Made by a program: the position numbers and the translations under genes. Under the pieces are notes generated by a model. That model was not told where the DNA came from. It did no database searches and saw only the letters and a list, made by a program, of their open reading frames with translations. Positions 1-5,181 of a stretch of DNA of 15,386 nucleotides are shown one piece after another; positions within the stretch are counted from its first letter, which is position 1, and each line of letters starts with the position of its first letter. Source of the DNA: Candidatus Aenigmatarchaeota archaeon (GTDB lineage Archaea > Aenigmatarchaeota > Aenigmatarchaeia > Aenigmatarchaeales > Aenigmatarchaeaceae); contig WVXN01000020.1 in the NCBI GenBank assembly GCA_011773475.1, forward strand, positions 18,867-34,252. Direction: 5' to 3'.

Positions 1-518
1 CCTGGCATTGGTAAATCCATTTTTCTAGCTAACATATCCAATGCATTTCCAATTGGTATGTCTTGTGTTTCTCCGAAAACCCTGTATCTTCCTCCAGCAA
101 AAGCAATTACTTGAGTGTTTCCACCAGAAAGATAAAGAACAACAGGATCCTTTGAATTAGTAGCAAACTTACCAACTTCAACATGAGCAACACAATGATT
201 TACTGGAATCAAAGGCTTATTATATTTCAAAGCCAATGTTCTTGCAAAAACTGCACCTATTCTTAAGCATTGAGGTAATCCTGGGCCTTGAGAAAAAGCG
301 ATAATATCGATATCATTCATTTTCAGATTCGCTTTTGTTAGAGCATTTCTAAAAACCTCTAAACCGTTTTCAGAATGGTGTTGAGCAGCATCTCTTGGGA
401 TTATTCCAAAACCTTTTTTAGGAGTATAAACAGTTTTCTCATTAGCAAGTATTTTTTTATTGTCTACTATTCCTACACCAAATGTATGAGCTGTTGATTC
501 TATACCTAAACAAATCAT
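1..518 (-). CDS. kae1: Kae1/TsaD tRNA threonylcarbamoyladenosine synthase subunit, 3' part cut by window edge
   Basis: Kae1 is the catalytic subunit of the KEOPS complex. It transfers the threonylcarbamoyl group from threonylcarbamoyl-AMP to A37 of ANN-decoding tRNAs. About 172 N-terminal residues are visible. They begin MICLGIESTAHTFGVGIVD and carry IIPRDAAQHH, the FSQGPGLPQCLR segment, the NHCVAHVE metal-binding H-x3-H motif, YLSGGNTQ, and GNALDMLARKM near the edge. I chose the ATG at 518 because archaeal homologues start just before the LGIE strand, and a TTAAAAT box about 26 nt upstream would give a leaderless mRNA. In-frame ATGs at 533 and 569 would add a short hydrophobic leader and look like translated intergenic DNA. 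The C-terminal half, and any fused Bud32 kinase, lies outside. It follows S27ae in the usual archaeal order but is separated from it by four extra genes. Confidence 0.95.
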   Translation of the reverse strand, partial: MICLGIESTAHTFGVGIVDNKKILANEKTVYTPKKGFGIIPRDAAQHHSENGLEVFRNALTKANLKMNDIDIIAFSQGPGLPQCLRIGAVFARTLALKYNKPLIPVNHCVAHVEVGKFATNSKDPVVLYLSGGNTQVIAFAGGRYRVFGETQDIPIGNALDMLARKMDLPMP

Positions 519-558
519 AAACAGAATTAACATTAGTATTATTTTAATGTTCTTTAAT

Positions 559-575
559 GTTATTTTCATATAAAA
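559..575. repeat. 17-bp direct repeat, copy B (upstream of kae1)
   Basis: The plus strand reads gttattttcatataaaa, identical to positions 2542-2558. It sits in the spacer between the zinc-rich protein gene and kae1, and overlaps the ATG at 569 that was rejected as the kae1 start. With the other copy it brackets the accessory block that splits S27ae from kae1. Confidence 0.75.
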
Positions 576-580
576 TAGGG

Positions 581-586
581 AAAAAA
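581..586 (-). terminator. Oligo-T tract after the DUF3795-like gene
   Basis: Six consecutive T on the minus strand, about 15 nt after the TAA of the gene at 601-1164. Archaeal RNA polymerase terminates at oligo-U tracts without needing a hairpin. This is plausible only; no stem precedes it. Confidence 0.3.
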
Positions 587-600
587 TCAGAAATTAGGTT

Positions 601-1164
601 TTATTTTTTCCATTTTCTTAACTTTAAACAATAATTTTTTCTCTTAGCAATTTCATCCAATATTGAATGGAGGACCTTTGACTTATCTTTAATTTTTAAT
701 CCATTAGAATTTTTCTTCGCTTTAATTAAAGCTTTCTTTAAAATCTCAATATCTAAAACCGTTACTGCAATACAATAATAATTTTTTGAACGACCTTCGT
801 TGAATTCATTTAACATTTTTTTGAGTAACTTTTCTTTGATTTTCTGTATCTTTTCAAACTTAATAACTCCGTTCTTCTGAATAAAATTAATATTATCTTC
901 AAGCTTTTGATAACATTTGAAAGAATCAAAATTTTTCCCAGCTTCTCTATGCTTCCTCCACTTTTCACAAGTTTTATTTTCTTCACAGTCCCAACAAAAT
1001 TCAAGTCCTTTCTTTTTTATTGCACAAGTTATAAAGGGGCAACCAACAATCATTCTGGATTCACTTTTACACCCATCACATTTGCTTTTAGCTCTCGTAT
1101 TATACATAGGACAAAGTCTGCAAGAAAGGCCACAAATTCCTACTTTTGGGTATTTTATTTTCAT
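601..1164 (-). CDS. DUF3795-like zinc-binding protein, 187 aa
   Basis: The N-terminal 70 residues hold ten cysteines: C11, C15, C18, C29, C32, C42, C47, C57, C60 and C66. The pattern ICGLSCRLCPMY, CDGC, CPFITCA and FCWDC is typical of DUF3795 proteins, which are small, probably zinc-binding and of unknown function in archaea and bacteria. The remaining part is Lys-rich and helical (roughly 85-187) and shows no motif I recognise. No membrane segment or signal peptide is seen. Translation starts at MKIKYPKVG. I found no convincing TATA box at the expected distance and no GTGAT ribosome site, unlike neighbouring genes. It is the last gene of the accessory block between S27ae and kae1. The family call is from motif pattern; function is unknown. 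Confidence 0.8.
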   Translation of the reverse strand: MKIKYPKVGICGLSCRLCPMYNTRAKSKCDGCKSESRMIVGCPFITCAIKKKGLEFCWDCEENKTCEKWRKHREAGKNFDSFKCYQKLEDNINFIQKNGVIKFEKIQKIKEKLLKKMLNEFNEGRSKNYYCIAVTVLDIEILKKALIKAKKNSNGLKIKDKSKVLHSILDEIAKRKNYCLKLRKWKK

Positions 1165-1262
1165 AGTAAAATTTTATCATCTAAAAAACAAAAATCTATC
1201 TGATTTAACAGTATACTTAAAAAAATTAATAGATTATTTTGGTACTGATTGATTTCTAAAAA

Positions 1263-1272
1263 GGTTTAAATC
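1263..1272 (+). promoter_or_regulatory. TATA-like box for the 190-aa gene
   Basis: ggtttaaatc is centred about 27 nt before the ATG at 1295, so the predicted transcript starts at or next to the start codon (leaderless). Confidence 0.5.
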
Positions 1273-1294
1273 TATTAGGTTTTTAATCATTTCT

Positions 1295-1867
1295 ATGATT
1301 AATTCATCTGAAGTATCCGAAACTGGATTAAACCAAGCTCTCGAAAGACTTGAAGAATTATATAGAGATTGGCTAATTCTTTCTGAAAAATGGCGTCTCG
1401 TGGGTGGATGGGCGTTGAGGCTTCAGGATTATAAAGTAAAAAAAGATATGCGAACACTTAGCACAGTTATACCCAATGATGTTTGGCCTTGGAAGGTGAG
1501 AGAAGAGTATAAAAAACTTTTCAAAGTACATACATCACCACCAAGAGATTCCGAAGGATTAGATGAATATATCCAATTTATGAAAGATAGTAGATTTGGT
1601 CTTGCCATACATTTAAGTGCAGACGCATTATTTTTGAAATCCGGTATCGAGTACAAATTACCAAATAAAAAATTTATATATCTCATTCCTGTGATTGATC
1701 AAGTTGAAGCATACAAAAGAATAGTGGAAGGTGGGATGTATACAGATGAAAATGATAAAATAGAGCATTTAGAATGTCTTCGGGAAATTAAACATTATGC
1801 GCAGAAAAAAGGAAATAACAGTGTAGTTTTAAACTGTGAACAAATTCTAGAAGAATTTCAAAAATGA
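1295..1867 (+). CDS. Hypothetical protein, possibly a degenerate nucleotidyltransferase-fold protein, 190 aa
   Basis: I do not recognise a firm family. A predicted helical N-terminus leads to KWRLVGGWALRLQDYKVKKDMR (residues about 32-53, written here in outline), which resembles the GG-x-A strand-loop of minimal nucleotidyltransferases and AbiEii-type proteins. There a second motif of the form R-x-T-x-D-x-D normally follows. Here the equivalent stretch is KKDMRTLST, with only one Asp (D51), so the metal site looks incomplete. Later parts, HLSADALFLKSGIEY and IPVIDQVEAYKRIVEGG, recall the C-terminal region of such proteins, where a strand precedes a Lys-bearing helix. It is soluble, with no signal peptide. 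It is the only plus-strand gene in the accessory block and has its own TATA-like box and a probable leaderless start. Whether it is an antitoxin or toxin-like NTase, or something unrelated, cannot be told. Confidence 0.6.
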   Translation: MINSSEVSETGLNQALERLEELYRDWLILSEKWRLVGGWALRLQDYKVKKDMRTLSTVIPNDVWPWKVREEYKKLFKVHTSPPRDSEGLDEYIQFMKDSRFGLAIHLSADALFLKSGIEYKLPNKKFIYLIPVIDQVEAYKRIVEGGMYTDENDKIEHLECLREIKHYAQKKGNNSVVLNCEQILEEFQK

Positions 1868-1937
1868 AAATCTATCTGGTCAGGGTCAGAAAAATGATGG
1901 TTTTTCATGTGGTTATGTTGATATATGTATGGGAAAG

Positions 1938-2237
1938 TTATCGTTTTCTAAATTTATCGTAAATCCAGATTATGAGACATGAGAGGAGATACCAGATAAT
2001 GATATTTGGTATTATAAATGTGGGATTAAAGTGTGTAGTTTTAGGTAAAGGAGAAGGCATGTAAGCAGATTGGTGTATAGAATAAATAGTAAATGGAAAT
2101 CCATAACTATGAGTGCAACCTCCACCAAAACTCATACAATTTGCTTCGTTATAACCAATAAATGTAGAAATGATTAACAATATAACAAATATCAAAATCT
2201 TTCTCCAGTCTGGTTTCAAAAATTGTTTGAGGGTCAT
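1938..2237 (-). CDS. Two-helix membrane protein, 99 aa
   Basis: Residues about 13-30 (ILIFVILLIISTFIGY) and 73-92 (TFIIPNIIIWYLLSCLIIW) are hydrophobic helices. The N-terminus LKPDWRKI is positively charged, and a loop of about 40 residues contains two Cys, GGG, and a GFPFTIYS segment. Short proteins built this way are frequent hypothetical proteins in DPANN archaea; function is unknown. The ATG overlaps the TGA of the preceding Cys-rich gene in an ATGA arrangement (2234-2237), which predicts translational coupling and co-expression of the two membrane-associated proteins. It converges with the 190-aa gene, with about 70 nt between the stops. Confidence 0.75.
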   Translation of the reverse strand: MTLKQFLKPDWRKILIFVILLIISTFIGYNEANCMSFGGGCTHSYGFPFTIYSIHQSAYMPSPLPKTTHFNPTFIIPNIIIWYLLSCLIIWIYDKFRKR

Positions 2238-2488
2238 GTTTCAGCCCAAGGAATACTTTCACATTTATTATTAACACATTTACATGGATGAGGTCCTAAT
2301 TCACATACGATTTGTTCATCACAATACATATTTTTATTTATACAACCACAACTACAGCTTCCTTCACAATCATCGTCTTGTGAGCAAAATGTTCTGATGG
2401 GGGAAAATTCAGAGTAAAAAATTATGTAATAAGCAATTAAGACAATCAGAATCATTACAATTCCAAAAATCCAATAAATCTTCTTCAT
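2234..2488 (-). CDS. Membrane-anchored extracellular Cys-rich protein, 84 aa
   Basis: One N-terminal hydrophobic helix (residues 5-25) preceded by MKK serves as signal anchor or signal peptide. It is followed by a compact Cys-rich domain with ten cysteines: C35, C41, C45, C47, C49, C56, C62, C69, C71 and C76. The spacing, with DDDC, CGCINKNMYC and CKCVNNKC blocks, suggests an extracytoplasmic disulfide-bonded knob. Similar small eight- to ten-Cys modules occur in DPANN archaea; no function is known to me. No lipobox is evident. A TATA-like box at 2511-2520 predicts a leaderless mRNA. It overlaps by 4 nt with the two-helix membrane protein downstream, so the pair is likely one unit, perhaps a small surface complex (inference). 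Confidence 0.75.
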   Translation of the reverse strand: MKKIYWIFGIVMILIVLIAYYIIFYSEFSPIRTFCSQDDDCEGSCSCGCINKNMYCDEQIVCELGPHPCKCVNNKCESIPWAET

Positions 2489-2510
2489 ACTTCTAATTTA
2501 GAATTCTCAG

Positions 2511-2520
2511 CTTATAAAAT
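2511..2520 (-). promoter_or_regulatory. TATA-like box for the Cys-rich/membrane protein pair
   Basis: ATTTTATAAG on the minus strand is centred about 28 nt upstream of the ATG at 2488. Between it and the start lies TTCTAA-a-TTAGAA (2491-2503), a perfect 6-bp inverted repeat with a one-base centre that could be an operator. Confidence 0.5.
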
Positions 2521-2541
2521 CTAAACTAGTTGTTTCCCTAG

Positions 2542-2558
2542 GTTATTTTCATATAAAA
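2542..2558. repeat. 17-bp direct repeat, copy A (downstream of S27ae)
   Basis: Identical to 559-575 and in the same orientation. Read on the minus strand it contains ATGAAAATAAC, which at this copy continues into an in-frame TAG within four codons, so it looks like an abandoned gene start or an insertion scar next to the S27ae stop. Confidence 0.75.
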
Positions 2559-2563
2559 CATTG

Positions 2564-2568
2564 AAAAA
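2564..2568 (-). terminator. Oligo-T tract after S27ae
   Basis: Five T on the minus strand about 8 nt after the S27ae TAA. This is a weak archaeal oligo-U termination candidate at the end of the S24e-MazG-S27ae unit. Confidence 0.25.
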
Positions 2569-2575
2569 TTATAAT

Positions 2576-2791
2576 TTATTTCTTATTAACTCTAATTTCA
2601 GAATAACCACATTTACCACATGTAACTCTATCTTTGTGTTGTGCGAGAATTACTCCGGGTCCACATCTAGGGCACCATTTTCCCTGTACTTTTCCATCTT
2701 TATATTTTTTCCATACTTGGATATTCTTATGTTTACTTTTACTTCTTGGTCTTTTCCCTTTTCTTTCCTTTGTTTTTTTCTTTTTACCCAT
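2576..2791 (-). CDS. rps27ae: Small ribosomal subunit protein S27ae (eS31), 71 aa
   Basis: A zinc-ribbon protein of the archaeal 30S subunit. Residues 40-61 give C40-x2-C43 and C58-x2-C61, and the WCPRCGPGVILAQHKDRVTCGKCGY region is diagnostic. The N-terminal 24 residues are almost wholly Lys/Arg/Ser, longer and more basic than the minimal archaeal form, and probably thread into rRNA. The ATG at 2791 has GTGAT three nt upstream (2795-2799). An A+T-rich TATA-like stretch around 2823-2832 may provide its own promoter, though the gene also lies 43 nt after the MazG-like gene on the same strand. Kae1 normally follows directly in archaea; here four genes intervene. Confidence 0.95.
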   Translation of the reverse strand: MGKKKKTKERKGKRPRSKSKHKNIQVWKKYKDGKVQGKWCPRCGPGVILAQHKDRVTCGKCGYSEIRVNKK

Positions 2792-2834
2792 TCAATCACT
2801 TTTATTCAATGTAATCTCTTAGGATATTAAAAAT

Positions 2835-3137
2835 TTAAGACAATTCACCAAATTCTGAATCAAGTTTTTTCTTCACCTTTTCGAAACATTTGTTTAGATC
2901 ATATCCTAGTTTATTAGCTAAAGCACTTGTTACGAAAAGAATATCTCCTAATTCCACCTCTAAATCAAAATCTTCAGGTTTTTTATGTTTTTTATGTCCT
3001 TCTTTAATAGATAAAACTTCTCCAACTTCTCCAACTTCTTCAACCAACCTAGAAAAGTAATTCCATCTAGTCCAATCTGTTTCACCTATAGTTTTAATCC
3101 ATTTATCCACAAATTCTTGCAGTTCTTTTAAATCCAT
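2835..3137 (-). CDS. MazG-like nucleotide pyrophosphohydrolase, 100 aa
   Basis: All-alpha NTP-pyrophosphatase of the MazG/dUTPase superfamily. The metal-binding helix motif E33-E34-x2-E37 is followed by E62-x2-D65 in ELGDILF, exactly the E-E-x2-E...E-x2-D arrangement that binds Mg2+. The C-terminal ALANKLGYDLNKCFEKVKKK helix is standard. It hydrolyses nucleoside triphosphates to monophosphates plus PPi; proteins of this size usually act as tetramers or dimers on non-canonical or deoxy-NTPs. Specificity cannot be read from sequence. It lies between S24e (24-nt gap) and S27ae (43-nt gap), all on one strand, so it is probably co-transcribed with ribosomal proteins. The upstream sequence AGGTTAT is a poor ribosome site. 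Confidence 0.9.
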   Translation of the reverse strand: MDLKELQEFVDKWIKTIGETDWTRWNYFSRLVEEVGEVGEVLSIKEGHKKHKKPEDFDLEVELGDILFVTSALANKLGYDLNKCFEKVKKKLDSEFGELS

Positions 3138-3161
3138 AATATAACCTATATGTCTTTGTCT

Positions 3162-3590
3162 TTATGCTTTCACTTCTTCTTTTGGAGCTTCAGACTCTTC
3201 TTTCTTTGGCTCTTCTTTAGCTTCCTCTGGTTTAGCTTCAATTTTAGGTTGTTCAGTTTCTGGTTTTGGTGCTTCTTCTTTTTTCTCTTCAGGTTTTGGT
3301 TTTTCTGGTTTCTTTTCTTCTTTAGGTTCCTCTTTTTTCTTTATTTCAGCATAAATTGGAACTTTTTTCTCTTGCCAAATTTTTATCCAAGTCTTTCCTT
3401 TTGATTTTCCTACTTCAGACATTATCTTAGATATTTCAACATTATCTACATTAGCCTTAAAGTGATCAGCTAATACTTTTTGTAAATCTGCTTTGCTAGG
3501 TGTTGAGCCTCCATGATAGTCGATTGATGCTAAAATCTCTCTTCTTTTTAATAGAGGGTTCTCCTTTTCACTAATCACCTGAATATCCAT
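3162..3590 (-). CDS. rps24e: Small ribosomal subunit protein S24e (eS24) with long Lys/Glu/Pro tail, 142 aa
   Basis: Residues 1-82 match S24e: the start is MDIQVISEKENPLLKRREI, followed by the G-S-T-P-S-K-A-D-L-Q loop and the VGKSKGKTWIKIW strand near 60-72. Residues 84-142 form an extra tail made almost only of K, E, P and A (KEEP, KPEE, EAPKP, PKEE type units). It is predicted disordered and near charge-balanced. Typical archaeal S24e is about 100 residues, so the tail is an addition. The start at 3590 has GTGAT three nt upstream (3594-3598). A TTTATATAA box about 32 nt upstream fits a short leader. It heads the S24e-MazG-S27ae unit, divergent from the Cys-hairpin membrane protein. Confidence 0.93.
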   Translation of the reverse strand: MDIQVISEKENPLLKRREILASIDYHGGSTPSKADLQKVLADHFKANVDNVEISKIMSEVGKSKGKTWIKIWQEKKVPIYAEIKKKEEPKEEKKPEKPKPEEKKEEAPKPETEQPKIEAKPEEAKEEPKKEESEAPKEEVKA

Positions 3591-3633
3591 ACAATCACAT
3601 TTATTTTAATAAGACTTAATTATATAAATTAAT
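3591..3633. promoter_or_regulatory. Interleaved divergent promoters (S24e unit / membrane protein)
   Basis: The 43-nt spacer holds an A+T box near 3600-3613, centred about 28 nt before the plus-strand ATG at 3634, and a TTTATATAA box near 3618-3628 placed for the minus-strand S24e start. The two core promoters overlap, so polymerase binding to one should exclude the other (inference). Confidence 0.5.
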
Positions 3634-4398
3634 ATGTCTGTATTGAAAAGCATCCTAGGTTTTATAGTTTCAAGTTTGTTTATAATATCATTATATTTAA
3701 CTATAACTTCTTATACTGTAGGAGATTTAATACAAAGAGATAATGTTAAAAGTTTTATTCAAGCCCAAACAATGGGAGAACTAGCATCAGAAACTTGTGA
3801 AGAACTTTGTACTGATGAATTAGAAAGTCAAAATTGTGATGATTATTGCAGTTATTTAGATTTTGAATTAAGAGATATGTGCATAGAAGAATGTCAAAAA
3901 AACATTTCTCAAGACACAGCAAAACAATCTTGCATTGACATGTGTTTGTCAAAATCTAATGAGTCTCAAGAATATATTTATAATACTGTAGACGAGATCT
4001 ATAGCAATAAAATAGTTGATGATATAACTCTTAATGATATAACAATAATCTTCAAAAATACGATTTTATTTATGGTTTTAAGTTTAATCTTTGGCTTTTC
4101 TATATTATTAGTTTCTGATAAACCAATAACAAAAATAGGTAATAACATTGTAGTAGTTGGAATATCTCTAGCGTCTATGGCAGTAATACCTGTATTCATA
4201 ATAACTCCTGACATACCAATGATAGAAATAATTACTAGTTATGTAGCGGAAGGTTTTTATCAACAATTGTATATTGGAATAACTCTAATAATAATAGGAA
4301 TAGTTCTCATAGTAATAGGAAAGAAAGTGAAATTAAAAAGAGGGGAAGAAACGGAAAAGGTCGAAAAGAAGGAAAAAAAGATTAAAAAAAGTAAATGA
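3634..4398 (+). CDS. Membrane protein with extracellular twin-CX3C hairpin domain, 254 aa
   Basis: No family recognised. Order of parts: N-terminal hydrophobic helix (6-26); an acidic, predicted helical outer domain (about 30-135); three hydrophobic helices (about 140-160, 170-192, 212-229); and a Lys/Glu-rich cytoplasmic tail (230-254). The outer domain contains eight cysteines as four CX3C units: C55/C59, C68/C72, C83/C87 and C100/C104. These form two consecutive hairpin candidates, CX3C-X8-CX3C and CX3C-X12-CX3C. Such pairs on two helices are the disulfide pattern of alpha-hairpins such as the small Tim chaperones, so convergent disulfide-stapled hairpins are likely. It lies on the opposite strand between spt4 and S24e, where archaea usually carry the DUF359 dephospho-CoA kinase gene. 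Its TGA abuts the spt4 TAA with no spacer. Function is unknown. Confidence 0.8.
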   Translation: MSVLKSILGFIVSSLFIISLYLTITSYTVGDLIQRDNVKSFIQAQTMGELASETCEELCTDELESQNCDDYCSYLDFELRDMCIEECQKNISQDTAKQSCIDMCLSKSNESQEYIYNTVDEIYSNKIVDDITLNDITIIFKNTILFMVLSLIFGFSILLVSDKPITKIGNNIVVVGISLASMAVIPVFIITPDIPMIEIITSYVAEGFYQQLYIGITLIIIGIVLIVIGKKVKLKRGEETEKVEKKEKKIKKSK

Positions 4399-4581
4399 TT
4401 ATTTAACTCTTGATGCATATTTTCCTGGGGCTGTTATTCCAGCTTCTTTTGCAATTTCAGATTCTGAATTTAAAACAAGTATAATTCCTCTCCAGCTTCT
4501 TGTCAAGTCTGTGCTCTTACAAACTGGACATAAATTTCCTTTTACTAATCTTCTGCAGTTTTTACAAGCCTTTTCTGCCAT
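4399..4581 (-). CDS. spt4: Transcription elongation factor Spt4 (RpoE''), 60 aa
   Basis: Spt4 binds the NGN domain of Spt5, forming the clamp-closing elongation factor of archaeal RNA polymerase. A four-Cys zinc site (C6, C9, C18, C21) is followed by the conserved W30-x-G32 strand, SESEIAKEAGI and the PGKYASRVK ending, all as in archaeal Spt4 at its usual length. GTGAT stands three nt before the ATG (4585-4589) and contains the TGA of rpo7, so translation of the two is tightly linked. It is the last gene of the PPase-like/rpo7/spt4 operon and converges directly with the Cys-hairpin membrane protein gene. Confidence 0.95.
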   Translation of the reverse strand: MAEKACKNCRRLVKGNLCPVCKSTDLTRSWRGIILVLNSESEIAKEAGITAPGKYASRVK

Positions 4582-4584
4582 TTA

Positions 4585-4589
4585 ATCAC
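4585..4589 (-). promoter_or_regulatory. Stop-embedding ribosome binding site of spt4
   Basis: GTGAT on the minus strand, three nt before the spt4 ATG. Its TGA (4586-4588) is the stop codon of rpo7. It is complementary to the AUCAC of the archaeal 16S rRNA 3' end. Confidence 0.65.
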
Positions 4590-5176
4590 TTTTTCCCTTT
4601 TCTTCTTCCTTTTCTTTTTTTCTTCTTTTTTTCTGTTTTAACTTTAATAGGTTCTTCTGTTAACCACTTTAAATTACCTAATAAAGGCTGTCTCATTGTT
4701 AATCCTAATTTACTCTGTTCTTTAAAACTAATTGAAATTATTCTTGCTCTTACTTTGTCTCCTTCTTTTAACATTTTTCTGGTTTGTTTTCCAATTAATT
4801 GGGAATTTTTCTCATCGTAACTAACATAATCATCCATAACTTGTGAAATATGAGCTAATCCATCTAATGCTCCACATCTAATGAATGCTCCAAATTCTGT
4901 TATGTCAACTACTTCTCCTTGAACAATTTCACGATCTTTGGGCATCCAAGTCAAAAGCTTAAATTTGACAGGATAGTGAACCGAAGGATCTCCTGGAAGT
5001 ATGAATCCTTCTTTTATTTCTTCAATTTCTATGACTGCTAAGATAACTCCTATGTTATAATTGATATTTCCCTCAAATTTTTCTTCTAAAGATTCTTTAA
5101 CAGCTTCTTCTACATTTAAATTAAGCTTCTCAGGTGAAACAGGTATCTCATCTTCAACACTTACTATTTGGTACAT
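4586..5176 (-). CDS. rpoE1: DNA-directed RNA polymerase subunit Rpo7 (RpoE'), 196 aa
   Basis: Rpo7 forms the stalk of archaeal RNA polymerase with Rpo4 and assists open complex formation and RNA binding. Residues 1-80 are the tip domain (MYQIVSVEDEIPVSPEKL, then the FEGNINYNIGVILAV strand region and PGDPSVHYPVKF). Residues about 82-165 are the S1 domain (VVDITEFGAFIRCGALDGL, then HISQVMDDY, GDKVRARIISIS, LGLTMRQP). A Lys/Arg-rich tail occupies 178-196. I start at the ATG at 5176 because the family begins Met-Tyr and GAGGAG lies 10 nt upstream. The TTG at 5185 would leave almost no spacing to that site and overlaps the preceding TGA. It is co-transcribed between the PPase-like gene and spt4. 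Confidence 0.95.
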   Translation of the reverse strand: MYQIVSVEDEIPVSPEKLNLNVEEAVKESLEEKFEGNINYNIGVILAVIEIEEIKEGFILPGDPSVHYPVKFKLLTWMPKDREIVQGEVVDITEFGAFIRCGALDGLAHISQVMDDYVSYDEKNSQLIGKQTRKMLKEGDKVRARIISISFKEQSKLGLTMRQPLLGNLKWLTEEPIKVKTEKKKKKRKGRRKGKK

Positions 5177-5181
5177 TTTAT

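Noticed and set aside
519..569. Upstream ATGs giving Kae1 a hydrophobic signal-like leader
   Set aside because: Kae1 is cytoplasmic and starts at the ICLGIEST strand; the upstream codons read as A+T-rich spacer, and a TATA-like box lies within them.
1191..1878. Direct repeat AAAATCTATCTG (1191-1202 and 1867-1878) flanking the 190-aa gene
   Set aside because: A rough estimate gives tens of 12-mer pairs by chance in A+T-rich DNA of this length, and the second copy overlaps the stop codon. Too weak to call an element boundary.
3165..3340. Repetitive-looking stretch that could suggest a CRISPR array or minisatellite
   Set aside because: It is the codon-level repetition of the Lys/Glu/Pro tail of S24e; units vary in length and no regular spacers exist.
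3150..3404. Aromatic-rich plus-strand open frame
   Set aside because: Antisense shadow of the S24e tail: Lys/Glu codons read backwards give Phe/Leu/Ser codons.
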